Assembly: GCA_003611955.1 (NCBI GenBank)
Contig: RAZE01000008.1
Span: 62,001-126,000, forward strand
Direction: 5' to 3'
From: a bacterium 1XD8-76
GTDB taxonomy: Bacteria; Bacillota; Clostridia; Lachnospirales; Lachnospiraceae
Length of the DNA: 64,000 nucleotides
How positions within the stretch are numbered: position 1 is the first letter of the stretch; every line of letters starts with the position of its first letter. The translations under genes were made by a program, and so were the position numbers. Positions 51,700-60,296 of the stretch are shown here, piece by piece. The notes beneath the pieces are model-generated. The model did no database searches. It worked only from the letters and a program-made list of their open reading frames with translations, and had not been told where the DNA came from.

Positions 51700-51750
51700 A
51701 AAATGCGTTGTCGATAGAAAAGGTCATTTGACCCGGAGAGGAAAAAATTT

Positions 51751-52380
51751 ATGAATCTGCGTCATTGGATCGAAAAAGCGCCGGAAAATGTTCGTTCGGC
51801 TATCCAGTACCGCCACTACCCCAAAGGAACTCATATCCTTTATCCGGATGATGAAAACTCGCATCTGTTTCTTCTGCTGGATGGTCTGGCAGAAGTTTAC
51901 CAGTATACCCCCGGGGGCATGTTTATATCACTTTTTCGTTATGGAGAAAATTCCTGCTTTGGAGAGATCGAATTATTCTGCCCTTCCCGGATGGCTCTTG
52001 GTATTCTTGCCGTGAAGGACTGTGAGATAGCTATGCTCACGAAAGAGCTCTCCCTCTCATGGGCAACACAGGATAAAACTTTTTGCGCCTTTCTTCTCGA
52101 AGAGATGGCTTTTAAGATCGCTGAAAATTCCGATGCTTATATTCGCAGCTCTTCCTTGACTCTGAAAGAGCGTTTACTGTACTGTCTGTACCGGCACAGT
52201 CAATCCGGGACTCTGGACATGCTTACCAAAGATAACGCGGCGAGCGAGATCTGCGCCCCTACCCGCAGCCTCAACAGAGCGATTGCCGAATGTCAGAGAG
52301 CACAATTAATCCATTATGATAAACATCGTTTTTACATTTTAGATATGAATGCACTTAAAAAGATAGTCGTTGACTTATAA
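51751..52380 (+). CDS. Crp/Fnr-family transcriptional regulator
   Basis: A 209-residue regulator. A cyclic-nucleotide-binding-like beta-roll spans residues about 10-125 (HYPKGTHILYPDDENSHLFL, FLLLDGLAEVYQYTPGGMFI, RYGENSCFGEIELFC), and a C-terminal winged helix lies at about 140-205 (DNAASEICAPTRSLNRAIAE). The cysteine arrangement of oxygen-sensing Fnr is absent, so the ligand is unknown. GGAGAGG precedes the ATG. It is divergent from the nucleoside hydrolase. Confidence 0.92.
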   Translation: MNLRHWIEKAPENVRSAIQYRHYPKGTHILYPDDENSHLFLLLDGLAEVYQYTPGGMFISLFRYGENSCFGEIELFCPSRMALGILAVKDCEIAMLTKELSLSWATQDKTFCAFLLEEMAFKIAENSDAYIRSSSLTLKERLLYCLYRHSQSGTLDMLTKDNAASEICAPTRSLNRAIAECQRAQLIHYDKHRFYILDMNALKKIVVDL

Positions 52381-52385
52381 AACAG

Positions 52386-52415
52386 AAAAGGACTGTCACA
52401 CGAAAGTGACAGCCC
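52386..52415 (-). terminator. terminator after murA
   Basis: Stem GGGCTGTCAC / GTGACAGTCC with loop TTTCGT, then TTTTCTGTTTT on the minus strand. It also faces the convergent Crp/Fnr gene. Confidence 0.75.
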
Positions 52416-52420
52416 CATTA

Positions 52421-53713
52421 TTATCCGATCTTTAATTTAAATTTCTGCAGCTCCCTCTCGGAATCCACCCGCTCCATTATCGCGCCAAGACTCTGCAGTT
52501 TTATATGGAAGTCCTCGTAGCCTCGCTCGATATACTTTATATCGTCCACGGTGGTGACCCCCTCCGCCGCCAGGCCGGCCAACACCAGTGCGGCCCCAGC
52601 CCGGAGATCGGGTGCCACAATGCCGGCTCCCGTATATTTTTGCACACCGCTGATAAACGCGGTATTTCCTTCCACCTTGATATCGGCTCCCATACGGGTC
52701 ATCTCATCCACATATTTGAATCGATTCTCGAAAATACTCTCTGTCACGATACTCGCCCCTCTGGCCAGCGCCAGCGCAACCACCATCTGCGGCTGCATAT
52801 CGGTGGGGAATCCGGGGTAGGGAAGAGTCTTCACCTGTGTGTGCGTCAGAGGCTTGCTCGACACAACACGCACCGCGTCATCGGACTCCTCGATCTCACA
52901 GCCGATCTCCACCAGCTTTGCGCTGATCGACTCCAAATGCTTCGGAATCACATTTTTCACCATGATATCGCCCTTGGTGATAGCCGCGGCAAACATAAAG
53001 GTTCCCGCCTCGATCTGATCCGGAATAATAGCGTATTCCGTGCCGTGGAGCTTTCCTGTTCCCCTGATGCGGATCACGTCCGTACCGGCGCCCTTGATAT
53101 TGGCCCCCATACTGTTTAAGAAGTTTGCCACATCCACCACGTGAGGCTCTTTCGCGGCATTCTCAATGATCGTCTTTCCCTCCGCCATCACTGCGGACAT
53201 CATCACATTGATCGTCGCACCAACGGAAACCACGTCCATATAGATATGGCTCCCGGTCAGTTTCTCCGCCTCGGTGATGATCAGACCATGTTCAATTTTC
53301 ACCTCCGCCCCCAGCGCTTTCCAGCCTTTGATGTGCTGGTCTATGGGCCTGCTGCCGATATTGCAGCCCCCCGGGAGCGCCACTCTGGCATTTCTGTATT
53401 TTCCCAACAGCGCCCCTATCAGATAGTAGGACGCCCTGATCTTCTTTACATAATCATCCGCAATAACAAGATTAGATATCTGTGAACCGTTTATTTTTAC
53501 GGTATGCCTGTCAACTCTTTCTACAATAGCTCCAATACTCTTTATCGCCTGCAGCAGGATATTCGTATCCCGCACATCAGGCATATTTTCTATCAAAACG
53601 GTCTCATCCGTCATGGTCGCTGCCGCCAGGATCGCCAGTGCAGCGTTCTTCGCACCGCCGATCTCCACCTCGCCCACCAGAGGATTTCCACCTTTAATCA
53701 CATACTGTTCCAT
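52421..53713 (-). CDS. murA: UDP-N-acetylglucosamine 1-carboxyvinyltransferase
   Basis: First committed step of peptidoglycan synthesis; 430 residues, normal. KGGNPLVGEVEIGGAKNAAL (residues 7-26) and the segment RVALPGGCNIGSRPIDQHIK near 110 contain the catalytic Cys (residue about 117) at the PEP-binding loop. GFPTDMQPQMVVALALARG near 300 is the other signature. AGAGGTTG precedes the ATG. The family is the target of fosfomycin; the Cys is intact, so the enzyme is expected to be sensitive. Confidence 0.97.
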   Translation of the reverse strand: MEQYVIKGGNPLVGEVEIGGAKNAALAILAAATMTDETVLIENMPDVRDTNILLQAIKSIGAIVERVDRHTVKINGSQISNLVIADDYVKKIRASYYLIGALLGKYRNARVALPGGCNIGSRPIDQHIKGWKALGAEVKIEHGLIITEAEKLTGSHIYMDVVSVGATINVMMSAVMAEGKTIIENAAKEPHVVDVANFLNSMGANIKGAGTDVIRIRGTGKLHGTEYAIIPDQIEAGTFMFAAAITKGDIMVKNVIPKHLESISAKLVEIGCEIEESDDAVRVVSSKPLTHTQVKTLPYPGFPTDMQPQMVVALALARGASIVTESIFENRFKYVDEMTRMGADIKVEGNTAFISGVQKYTGAGIVAPDLRAGAALVLAGLAAEGVTTVDDIKYIERGYEDFHIKLQSLGAIMERVDSERELQKFKLKIG

Positions 53714-53797
53714 AAATCAACCTCTGATTTTCATTTAACATCCTTGATTAGTTTACCACTTTTATCCCGATTTGTAAACTTTTATAAGAAAATCCGT

Positions 53798-55378
53798 TTA
53801 ATTCAGATAATTTAACGGGTTCACAGCGCTGCCGCCTATGCGGATCTCAAAATGCACATGAGGTCCCGTGCTGACTCCCGTATTCCCGGAGAGCGCGATC
53901 TTCTGCCCCTGGGATACCTTCTGTCCCGAGGACACAAGAACTTTGCTGAGGTGGCCGTATCTGGTCTCCTTGCCGTCGGGATGCTGGATATAGACCACAT
54001 AGCCGTAGCCGCTGCCCCAGCCGGCCTTCGTCACAACGCCGCCGCAGGAAGCCATGACCGCCGTGCCGGTGGGCGTCGCCCAGTCGATGCCCTTGTGGTT
54101 CGTGCTGGCGCCCCTCTTCGGCGCTTTTCGGCCGCCAAATCCGGAGGACATGCGTCCCCCCGAGATCGGTTTAATATACGTGGGCGGAATCTTCGTCCCC
54201 CGCTCCACGACTTTCGCCACCGCCTCCATATCCACATCTTCCTTGATGATCTCGGTCTCCGTCACCGTGTCATTCCGGTAGGAGACAAGCGCAACGACCC
54301 GTCTGTGCCCCGCGGAGGGCTGCTGCCTCGTCACCTGTTCCGTCGTATACCAGTCGTCGTTGTCTATATAAACGACATCCGCGTCATAATCCTCTTCATA
54401 GTACAGCTCTTCCTGCCGCTCCACGGAAAGTTCCGGTTCCGGCACGGAGATGATCAGCTCATCCCCCACCCGGATCACGGAATTCTCGTTCTCCAGCGTC
54501 CCGTTCATCGCCACCACGTCTTCGATGGTCATATTGTGTTCTTCCGCAATTTCTCCCAGAGTGTCGCCGGCTACCACTTCATATATTTTATTCGTCTCCT
54601 GGTCTTTTGTTACCTCCTCTATGGCAGTTTCCAGCCCGGAGAGATGACTTTCCGGCATGTACGACTCCACCACTTCCACCGTATCCCCGAAGTTCATATG
54701 GATCAGTCCGCGGTTGTATTCCGACAGATCTTTCTCCTCCTCGATGTTGACAGCCTCCGCCGCCTCCTGAAAGACCCCGAAAATCCCGGAACTCAAAAGA
54801 CTTGACGCGTCAGCCCTGGCTCTCTCCTCCTGGGATTCCTCCTCTCTGGCCTCCGTCTCGCTGTACACTCTGGTTGTCAGAACGTTTAACTCTCTGCCCA
54901 GATCCTGTATCATCTCCACGCCGTAACTGTCCGTGGAATCATATTTATTCACCGCCGCCTGCAAAAGCTGCTGTACCTCGTCCATACTGGAAAGATTCAC
55001 CGTAAAATTATTGATCTTCACGGTATAGGCTTGCTGCATGGTCTCCTCCCTGCCGTTCTTCATGACCCCCTGCATCATGTCGACAACTTCCTCTTCTCTG
55101 CTCACTTCCCCAAACAAAACCTCTCTTCCCTCCAGGGAGAGCTCCGTCTTCACAAATACCAGCTCATCACTTTCTTCCGCTAACCTGTATCTGGCCTTCG
55201 TCATACAGCTCTCTGCCGTCCCGGCATCCGCCACCTGTCCCACCGGCACGCCGTTCAGATACACATCGAACATGTTGTCCCCGGTGCGCTCGAAAAGTCT
55301 GAGGCTCGGCAGGAAAAGGGCCCCAAAAAACAGCATCAGGACCGATGTTTTAAAGTACGCATATTTTATCTTTTTCAT
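53798..55378 (-). CDS. M23 metallopeptidase with LysM and G5-like domains
   Basis: A 526-residue cell-wall enzyme. An N-terminal membrane anchor (MKKIKYAYFKTSVLMLFFGA) is followed by two helical segments. LysM lies at about residues 268-315 (YEVVAGDTLGEIAEEHNMTI), a G5-like beta domain near 320-395 (TTEQVTRQQPSAGHRRVVAL), and the M23 domain at about 400-526 has zinc motifs NHKGIDWATPTGT and TGPHVHFEIRIGG. It cuts peptide bonds in peptidoglycan. The ATG at 55378 has GAGAG 8 bases upstream; longer readings are possible. Promoter at 55438-55466. Confidence 0.93.
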   Translation of the reverse strand: MKKIKYAYFKTSVLMLFFGALFLPSLRLFERTGDNMFDVYLNGVPVGQVADAGTAESCMTKARYRLAEESDELVFVKTELSLEGREVLFGEVSREEEVVDMMQGVMKNGREETMQQAYTVKINNFTVNLSSMDEVQQLLQAAVNKYDSTDSYGVEMIQDLGRELNVLTTRVYSETEAREEESQEERARADASSLLSSGIFGVFQEAAEAVNIEEEKDLSEYNRGLIHMNFGDTVEVVESYMPESHLSGLETAIEEVTKDQETNKIYEVVAGDTLGEIAEEHNMTIEDVVAMNGTLENENSVIRVGDELIISVPEPELSVERQEELYYEEDYDADVVYIDNDDWYTTEQVTRQQPSAGHRRVVALVSYRNDTVTETEIIKEDVDMEAVAKVVERGTKIPPTYIKPISGGRMSSGFGGRKAPKRGASTNHKGIDWATPTGTAVMASCGGVVTKAGWGSGYGYVVYIQHPDGKETRYGHLSKVLVSSGQKVSQGQKIALSGNTGVSTGPHVHFEIRIGGSAVNPLNYLN

Positions 55379-55437
55379 CAAATTCACTCTCATGTTTTTC
55401 ACACAGTCTCGTTTGTAACAATTTTGTAATAAGTTTC

Positions 55438-55466
55438 ATTTTAACAGTATTTTTACGGCTTGTAAA
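55438..55466 (-). promoter_or_regulatory. promoter of the M23/LysM peptidase gene
   Basis: TTTACA at 55466-55461, a 17-base spacer and TAAAAT at 55443-55438. Confidence 0.65.
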
Positions 55467-55512
55467 GGTAATACATCTACATTTTTCCCGGAAACTATGT
55501 TAAACTATTCCC

Positions 55513-56709
55513 ATGAAACAGACAATTTTTCATATCGACGTGAACTCCGCCTACCTCAGCTGGAGTGCTCTTGAAAGACTAAAACAGGGGGATGAGACCG
55601 ATCTGCGCACGATCCCTTCCATCATCGGCGGCGATTCGGCAACGCGCCACGGCGTCGTACTGGCCAAATCCATCCCGGCGAAGGCTTACGGTGTCCGCAC
55701 CGGAGAGCCTGTCAGTGATGCCCTGAAAAAGTGTCCGTTTCTCGTGTCCTGTCCCCCCGACCACAACCTGTACTCCAGAAAAAGCCGCCTTCTGATGCAG
55801 CATCTCGCGGATATCTGCCCGGACATCGAGCAGGTCAGCGTGGACGAGTGCTATATGGATTTTACCTCCGTCTCCTTCCACTACGAAGATCCGGTATCCG
55901 CCGCCCGGCAGATCAAAGACGGCATCCGTGAGACTTTCGGTTTCACCGTCAATATCGGTATCTCCGACAAAAAAGTTCTGGCCAAAATGGCTTCCGATTT
56001 CAAAAAGCCGGATCTTGTCCACACACTGTTCCAGTCGGAGATTCAAACAAAGCTGTGGCCTCTTCCGCTCTCCTCCCTGTTTATGTGCGGGAGATCCAGC
56101 GTGGATGCTCTGCACAATCTGGGCATTCTCACGATAGGAGATCTCGCCAAAGCGGATCCGGGGATCATTGTCCCCCATTTAAAGAGCCACGGCAAAATGC
56201 TCTGGGAATACGCCAACGGCATAGACGATTCCACGGTGGCGCCGATCCCCTCGGAGGCGAAAGGAATCGGAAATTCCACCACGCTTTCCAAGGACGCCCT
56301 GACCATGACCGATATCCGGAAGTGCCTGCTCTCCCTGTCCGAATCCGTTGGTTCCAGGCTGCGGAAAGCCCACAAAAAGGCCGCCATGGTCAGTGTGGAG
56401 ATCAAATACAGCTCTTTTCGGACTGTCTCCCATCAGACCACGCTGGGCGAATCCACCAACGACGCGGGTTCCATCTACCAAACGGCCTGCCAACTTGCCG
56501 CAGAGCTCTGGAACGGCGATCCTGTGCGGCTTCTCGGCGTCCGCACTTCCAAGCTGGAGGAGGAGGACGCCCCCACGCAGCTCTCCCTGTTTGATCTGGG
56601 GGATAAGGCTCCGCTCTCCGAAAAGCAAAAGAGCCTCAACGAGGCTCTCGATAAGATCCGCTCCAAATACGGAAAAAATGCCGTTGTGCGGGGAACTCTT
56701 CTGAAATAA
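55513..56709 (+). CDS. dinB: Y-family DNA polymerase (DinB/Pol IV type)
   Basis: A 398-residue translesion polymerase. FHIDVNSAYLSWSALERLKQ (residues 6-25) carries the first catalytic Asp and VSVDECYMDFT near 112 the second metal pair (Asp, Glu). The little-finger part spans about 240-350. The ending LSLFDLGDKAPLSEKQKSLN resembles a beta-clamp-binding motif (QLSLFDL). No clear Shine-Dalgarno lies before the ATG: the sequence is ACTATTCCC. TATGTT or TAAACT just upstream could be the -10, giving an almost leaderless mRNA. It is divergent from the M23 gene. Confidence 0.93.
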   Translation: MKQTIFHIDVNSAYLSWSALERLKQGDETDLRTIPSIIGGDSATRHGVVLAKSIPAKAYGVRTGEPVSDALKKCPFLVSCPPDHNLYSRKSRLLMQHLADICPDIEQVSVDECYMDFTSVSFHYEDPVSAARQIKDGIRETFGFTVNIGISDKKVLAKMASDFKKPDLVHTLFQSEIQTKLWPLPLSSLFMCGRSSVDALHNLGILTIGDLAKADPGIIVPHLKSHGKMLWEYANGIDDSTVAPIPSEAKGIGNSTTLSKDALTMTDIRKCLLSLSESVGSRLRKAHKKAAMVSVEIKYSSFRTVSHQTTLGESTNDAGSIYQTACQLAAELWNGDPVRLLGVRTSKLEEEDAPTQLSLFDLGDKAPLSEKQKSLNEALDKIRSKYGKNAVVRGTLLK

Positions 56710-56713
56710 CAGA

Positions 56714-57277
56714 TCATTTCTTTTTTACGCTGTAGCCGAAAGTTCCCAGCTTTTTCCCCAGAGAAAAATAAGTTCCATGGGAATATACGATGGGATCGGC
56801 ATCCTCGAGATGAAATTTCTGACTGGAATCCATATAGGTCTCATCCACATGCACCGCCAGCACTTCGGCCTGGTACATCACATGGGAGCCGAGATCCTTT
56901 CGCTCCGCCACCCTGCACTCTATATTGACAGGGCTCTCTTTTATCAGGGGCGCTTTCACGATATCCGCCCTCTCCCTCGTCAGATGCATCTCTTTCCACT
57001 TGTCCACTTCTTTTCCGCTTTTCACGCCGCAGTAGTCCGTAGCGCGGACAAGCTTTTCGGTCGTCAGATTCACCACAAATTCTCCGGTCTCCTCTATCAT
57101 ATGATAAGAATACCGCTCCGGTCTGACGGAGATCGAGAGCATCGGCGGATTGGAGCAGGTGGTGCCCGTCCAGGCGATCGTCAGAATATTGTCCTTTCCG
57201 CTTTTCGCCGCACAGCTCACCAGCACCACCGGCAGCGGATAGAGCATATTGCCCGGTTTCCAGGTTATCTTCGCCAT
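56714..57277 (-). CDS. flavin reductase-like FMN-binding protein
   Basis: A 187-residue protein of the flavin reductase-like family. PLPVVLVSCAAKSGKDNILT (residues 14-33), SNPPMLSISVRPERYSYHMI and EFVVNLTTEKLVRATDYCGV are typical, and GEVLAVHV-like AEVLAVHVDETYMD lies near 132. It probably reduces FMN or uses it in redox reactions; substrate unknown. It lies convergent with dinB and 16 bases after the coiled-coil membrane gene. Confidence 0.9.
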   Translation of the reverse strand: MAKITWKPGNMLYPLPVVLVSCAAKSGKDNILTIAWTGTTCSNPPMLSISVRPERYSYHMIEETGEFVVNLTTEKLVRATDYCGVKSGKEVDKWKEMHLTRERADIVKAPLIKESPVNIECRVAERKDLGSHVMYQAEVLAVHVDETYMDSSQKFHLEDADPIVYSHGTYFSLGKKLGTFGYSVKKK

Positions 57278-57293
57278 ATCGTCATCCTCCGTC

Positions 57294-57929
57294 TCACAAA
57301 TAGCCCAAAATTCTCAGCACCTCTATCGCCACATTGGCGAACACGCCGACCAATGTCAGAACCCCTATCACCGTCAGGCTCCGGGGAGCGCTCTTTTCTC
57401 CCATCGCATTCTTGATCTCCTCCGTCTGCTTCGGAAGTTCCGCCTCAATGACAGCCTGTACATTCCGGTACACCTTCACGGCTTCTTTGTGGTTAAAATC
57501 CTCCGTTCCGCGCACCAGTTCCTCCAGGGCAGTCTTCTGGGACTCCATCAGTTCCTGCATACGGCCATTCTGCTCTTCAATCAGTTCACGCTGCTTATCC
57601 ACAATTTCTGAGAGCCGGTCCCTCTGCTCTTTCGAAAATTCCGCAAGTTGTACCTTCAATCCCGCCAGAATATTCTTTATCTCATCGAACGTTTCCTCCT
57701 TCTTCTGCACCTCCTCTATCTTGCGCAGACTCGCCTCAAGCAGCTCTCTCACTTTCTCCACATTCTCTATATTCTGCAGGCTGCACTGTCTCATCTCCTG
57801 TATTGCCATCTCGTACTCGGAAATCCTCAATGCCATTCTCTCCTTCTCCTCCGCTTCCGCCATGGCATTCGCCCTGATCATTTCCTGTGCATTTTTTCTC
57901 TGCGCAAATTTATCGATAAACCCGTCCAT
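57294..57929 (-). CDS. coiled-coil membrane protein, unknown function
   Basis: A 211-residue protein dominated by heptads from about residue 10 to 165, rich in Glu/Lys/Gln, ending with a single hydrophobic span at about 183-205 (SLTVIGVLTLVGVFANVAIE). It is expected to be tail-anchored, with the long helix in the cytoplasm. No domain name can be given. GGAGGG precedes the ATG. It may be co-transcribed with the flavin reductase gene downstream. Confidence 0.78.
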   Translation of the reverse strand: MDGFIDKFAQRKNAQEMIRANAMAEAEEKERMALRISEYEMAIQEMRQCSLQNIENVEKVRELLEASLRKIEEVQKKEETFDEIKNILAGLKVQLAEFSKEQRDRLSEIVDKQRELIEEQNGRMQELMESQKTALEELVRGTEDFNHKEAVKVYRNVQAVIEAELPKQTEEIKNAMGEKSAPRSLTVIGVLTLVGVFANVAIEVLRILGYL

Positions 57930-57962
57930 ACTTTTCCCTCCGCGACTGTCTGTTTCGGTAAC

Positions 57963-57991
57963 AGTATAGCATTCTTTTGCTTTTTTGGCAA
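57963..57991 (-). promoter_or_regulatory. sigma-A promoter for the coiled-coil/flavin reductase unit
   Basis: TTGCCA at 57991-57986, a 17-base spacer and TATACT at 57968-57963, about 34 bases before the ATG. Confidence 0.75.
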
Positions 57992-58174
57992 TGAGGCAGG
58001 CGTTTACAAAACAGCGCGTCAGTCATTAGTAAAGTTTACATGCCCTTTTGTTTCCTTCTCATTTATGCGTTGTGCATATTGTATATTTTCTTTTTTTATC
58101 AACTACCCTCTTTAGAAATATTTACCTATTATTTACAATTTGTTCATATTTTATTCATATTTTAATTGTATACT

Positions 58175-58331
58175 GGAGACAGTTAGAAAACGGTGAATAT
58201 GTAATGAGTTTCATTACACACATAGATAAATTTTTTCATAATAGCCCGGGTGCCGAAAGGTATCCGGGCACTCCTCATTTTACTGTGGAGGAATCGAAAG
58301 AAAAAGTCCTGTGAACGCCACAGGACTTTTT
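58175..58331 (+). ncRNA. candidate structured small transcript (may encode a 36-residue peptide)
   Basis: In the roughly 400-base gap between the coiled-coil and alarmone synthetase genes, TATACT at 58169-58174 could start a plus-strand RNA ending at the hairpin at 58301-58331. Inside are GTAATGA-GTT-TCATTAC (58201-58217) and an 11-bp stem with GAAA loop (58244-58269, GCCCGGGTGCC / GGTATCCGGGC). An ORF of 36 codons (58204-58314, MSFITHIDKFFHNSPGAERY start) spans the same area with GGTG near its start. Codon content is not distinctive and the stop lies in the terminator. Whether it is RNA, peptide or both is open. Confidence 0.4.
58301..58331. terminator. bidirectional terminator (relQ-like gene and small transcript)
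   Basis: Perfect 13-bp stem AAAAAGTCCTGTG / CACAGGACTTTTT with 5-base loop. Both strands end with T-runs. The relQ-like stop codon overlaps it on the minus strand. Confidence 0.88.
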
Positions 58332-58968
58332 AGCAGCCGTTATTATACTTCTGCATCTCTTCGTTTAACATCATCATCTGCGTATCCAACATGGACACGA
58401 TCTTGGAACATTCCACCAGATCATTTTTCAGATGCTCCGGCGCATTTCCCTCGAACTTATAGTTCATCTTGTGCTCCAGGCTCGCCCAGAAATCCATCGC
58501 GACCGTCCGTATCTGGATCTCCACCTTGGTATCCAGTATTCTGTCGGATAGATATACCGGCACTGTCACGATCATATGATAACTTTTATAGCCGCTCTTC
58601 TTTGGTTTCGTTATGTAATCTTTAACGGATATCACTCGGATATCCTGCTGATTTCGTATAATATCCGCCAATCGGTATATATCTGATGTAAAGGAACATA
58701 TGATCCGGATTCCGGCTATGTCGTTTACATATTTTACCATATTGTCCAATGTGGATTCGTAACCGTGCTTCTTCAATTTTTTTACAATGCTCTCCGATGT
58801 CTTCAGCCGGGCTTTTATATGCTCTATCGGGTTATAGCAATGCACATGTTGGAATTCTTCGTTTAATATTTCCAGTTTTGTCTCGATCTGTTTCAGGGCC
58901 GATGTATAAATCAGTATTAGCTCCGTCCAATTATCGACATCATCCGGCCTGTCAAGTTCTATATCCAT
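58330..58968 (-). CDS. small alarmone synthetase (RelQ/YjbM-type GTP pyrophosphokinase)
   Basis: A 212-residue synthetase-only RelA/SpoT homologue that makes (p)ppGpp. The catalytic domain spans about 45-190: IKARLKTSESIVKKLKKHGY, DIAGIRIICSFTSDIYRLAD, YITKPKKSGYKSYHMIVTVP (near 118-137, contacting GTP) and VEIQIRTVAMDFWASLEHKM. The hydrolase domain is absent. AAGGCGG precedes the ATG. The promoter lies within an 8-bp inverted repeat (59035-59072). Confidence 0.93.
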   Translation of the reverse strand: MDIELDRPDDVDNWTELILIYTSALKQIETKLEILNEEFQHVHCYNPIEHIKARLKTSESIVKKLKKHGYESTLDNMVKYVNDIAGIRIICSFTSDIYRLADIIRNQQDIRVISVKDYITKPKKSGYKSYHMIVTVPVYLSDRILDTKVEIQIRTVAMDFWASLEHKMNYKFEGNAPEHLKNDLVECSKIVSMLDTQMMMLNEEMQKYNNGC

Positions 58969-59034
58969 ACTGTTACCGCCTTACTGCCTGAATATATTGC
59001 AGTGACGCTCGATTTTGCTTCGCTGCTCGTTACT

Positions 59035-59072
59035 TATGCACATTATACCATATTTTTCGCTTCGTGTGCATA
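59035..59072 (-). promoter_or_regulatory. promoter of the alarmone synthetase gene flanked by an inverted repeat
   Basis: TATAAT lies at 59047-59042; no clear -35. TATGCACA (59035-59042) and TGTGCATA (59065-59072) form a perfect 8-bp inverted repeat with 22 bases between them, enclosing the -10 and the region before it. Confidence 0.6.
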
Positions 59073-59171
59073 TTTTATAAAAATTTTCGTTTCATTTAAC
59101 ATTTTTCGACGTTTTCGACAACATGCCTTTTTCGCACACGCACTGTAAAATATATGCCCGGTTTTACCCTT

Positions 59172-59210
59172 TTAGAACAGGCGGGAAGCCTGAGCCAGAC
59201 TTCCCGCAGT
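59172..59210. terminator. hairpin between the lipoprotein and alarmone synthetase genes
   Basis: GCGGGAAG / CTTCCCGC with an 11-base loop. U-runs on both sides are poor, so termination is uncertain; it may end the lipoprotein mRNA on the minus strand. Confidence 0.5.
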
Positions 59211-59241
59211 TGTACTTTTTCAGAAATATGATATTTTTCCG

Positions 59242-60213
59242 TCAGTCGTTTCGCGTGTATTTTAACGTAAGGAGAACTTCTTCCTCCGAGCCCTGATCCC
59301 CAAACGTAAAACTGATCTCACCGGATTTTACATCGGGCTGCATCTTTTTCTCGTATTCGCCCTCGGAATATTCAAAACCGACATACATATCAATGCTCTC
59401 GCCCGGTGCCGTGGTTTCTGTATGATAATTCCTCCGTTCCTTCAGTAAGGCACCATTGACCGTAACCTTGTCCGTATAGAAATGCGCTGTGCCGTCTGTA
59501 TTGTTTTCTATATGGAGCAGGAAATAATCTTTATCGCTCACGGTCTGCTCCGGAACGGTGACCACGATGCCGTCTGCGTTGTAAAGTTCCTGCGCTTCGA
59601 TCGAGATTTCATCGGATGTGGCAGTTACAACTTTTTCCTCTATTTTCCTCTCCATCTCACTGATCCGAAATGTGGCAGAGAACGGATACGGCTCTGTTCC
59701 ATCCTCAAAGTTGGCGGTGGCATGTACGGTAAGTTCCGAATAATTATCGATATTTGTGCCCAAAACCAATGTCTGCGGGAAACTTTGAAAAGCATTCGGA
59801 TCTATGGTAAAGGTGTCTGCTCCCCGCCCGTGCGCTTCCCAGTTTTCTGCCTCCACACCATCCAGAAGAACTTCCTGATAAGTAAATCCCACAGATTTGG
59901 ACTCTTTTATGTGGTGGGAGATAACCAGGGTAATCTCTGTTTTATCCTCTTCTATAGACGTGATCCACCCTTCTATAAATGAAAAATCTGTTGCCTCCGG
60001 TTTTTCAATGGTTTCCGTACCGGAATTCTCTTCCGGAGCGTCCGGTTTTGCAGTTTCATCCGCTCCCGCACCTATGGTTTCCAAATCATCAGCCTCTGTC
60101 GTCTCTGCACCCGTCTCCGCTGCTTCCTCCTGCTCTTCGGCGCTTCCGCAGGCAGCCGTTATAAGCGTCGGCACCAACAGTGCCAGCGCAAGAAATTTCT
60201 TTGATCTCTTCAT
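59242..60213 (-). CDS. lipoprotein of unknown function (telokin-like fold suspected)
   Basis: A 323-residue extracellular lipoprotein. Its signal peptide ends at the lipobox ITAAC (Cys at about residue 22). An acidic Glu/Thr-rich linker (25-75) follows. The body has two beta-rich halves with repeated IENNTDGTAHFYTDKVTVNG-like and TFTIDPNAFQSFPQTLVL-like segments, recalling immunoglobulin-type domains seen in Lachnospiraceae lipoproteins. No enzyme motif is visible. AAGGAATAA precedes the ATG. Isolated gene. Confidence 0.75.
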   Translation of the reverse strand: MKRSKKFLALALLVPTLITAACGSAEEQEEAAETGAETTEADDLETIGAGADETAKPDAPEENSGTETIEKPEATDFSFIEGWITSIEEDKTEITLVISHHIKESKSVGFTYQEVLLDGVEAENWEAHGRGADTFTIDPNAFQSFPQTLVLGTNIDNYSELTVHATANFEDGTEPYPFSATFRISEMERKIEEKVVTATSDEISIEAQELYNADGIVVTVPEQTVSDKDYFLLHIENNTDGTAHFYTDKVTVNGALLKERRNYHTETTAPGESIDMYVGFEYSEGEYEKKMQPDVKSGEISFTFGDQGSEEEVLLTLKYTRND

Positions 60214-60296
60214 ATTATTATTCCTTTCGTTTCAAATATAATGAATATAGTTTTAAATAATTTGAAAATTCATGAAAAAGGCAGAGGATTTATCCC

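Noticed and set aside
55440-55512. LexA/SOS box before the Y-family polymerase
   Set aside because: No GAAC-N4-GTTC or close variant was found in the gap.
58201-58269. Known riboswitch (c-di-GMP, fluoride or c-di-AMP) in the 58.2-kb unit
   Set aside because: The GAAA-capped stem alone does not fit the conserved cores of these classes as I know them, and no regulated gene follows on the plus strand.
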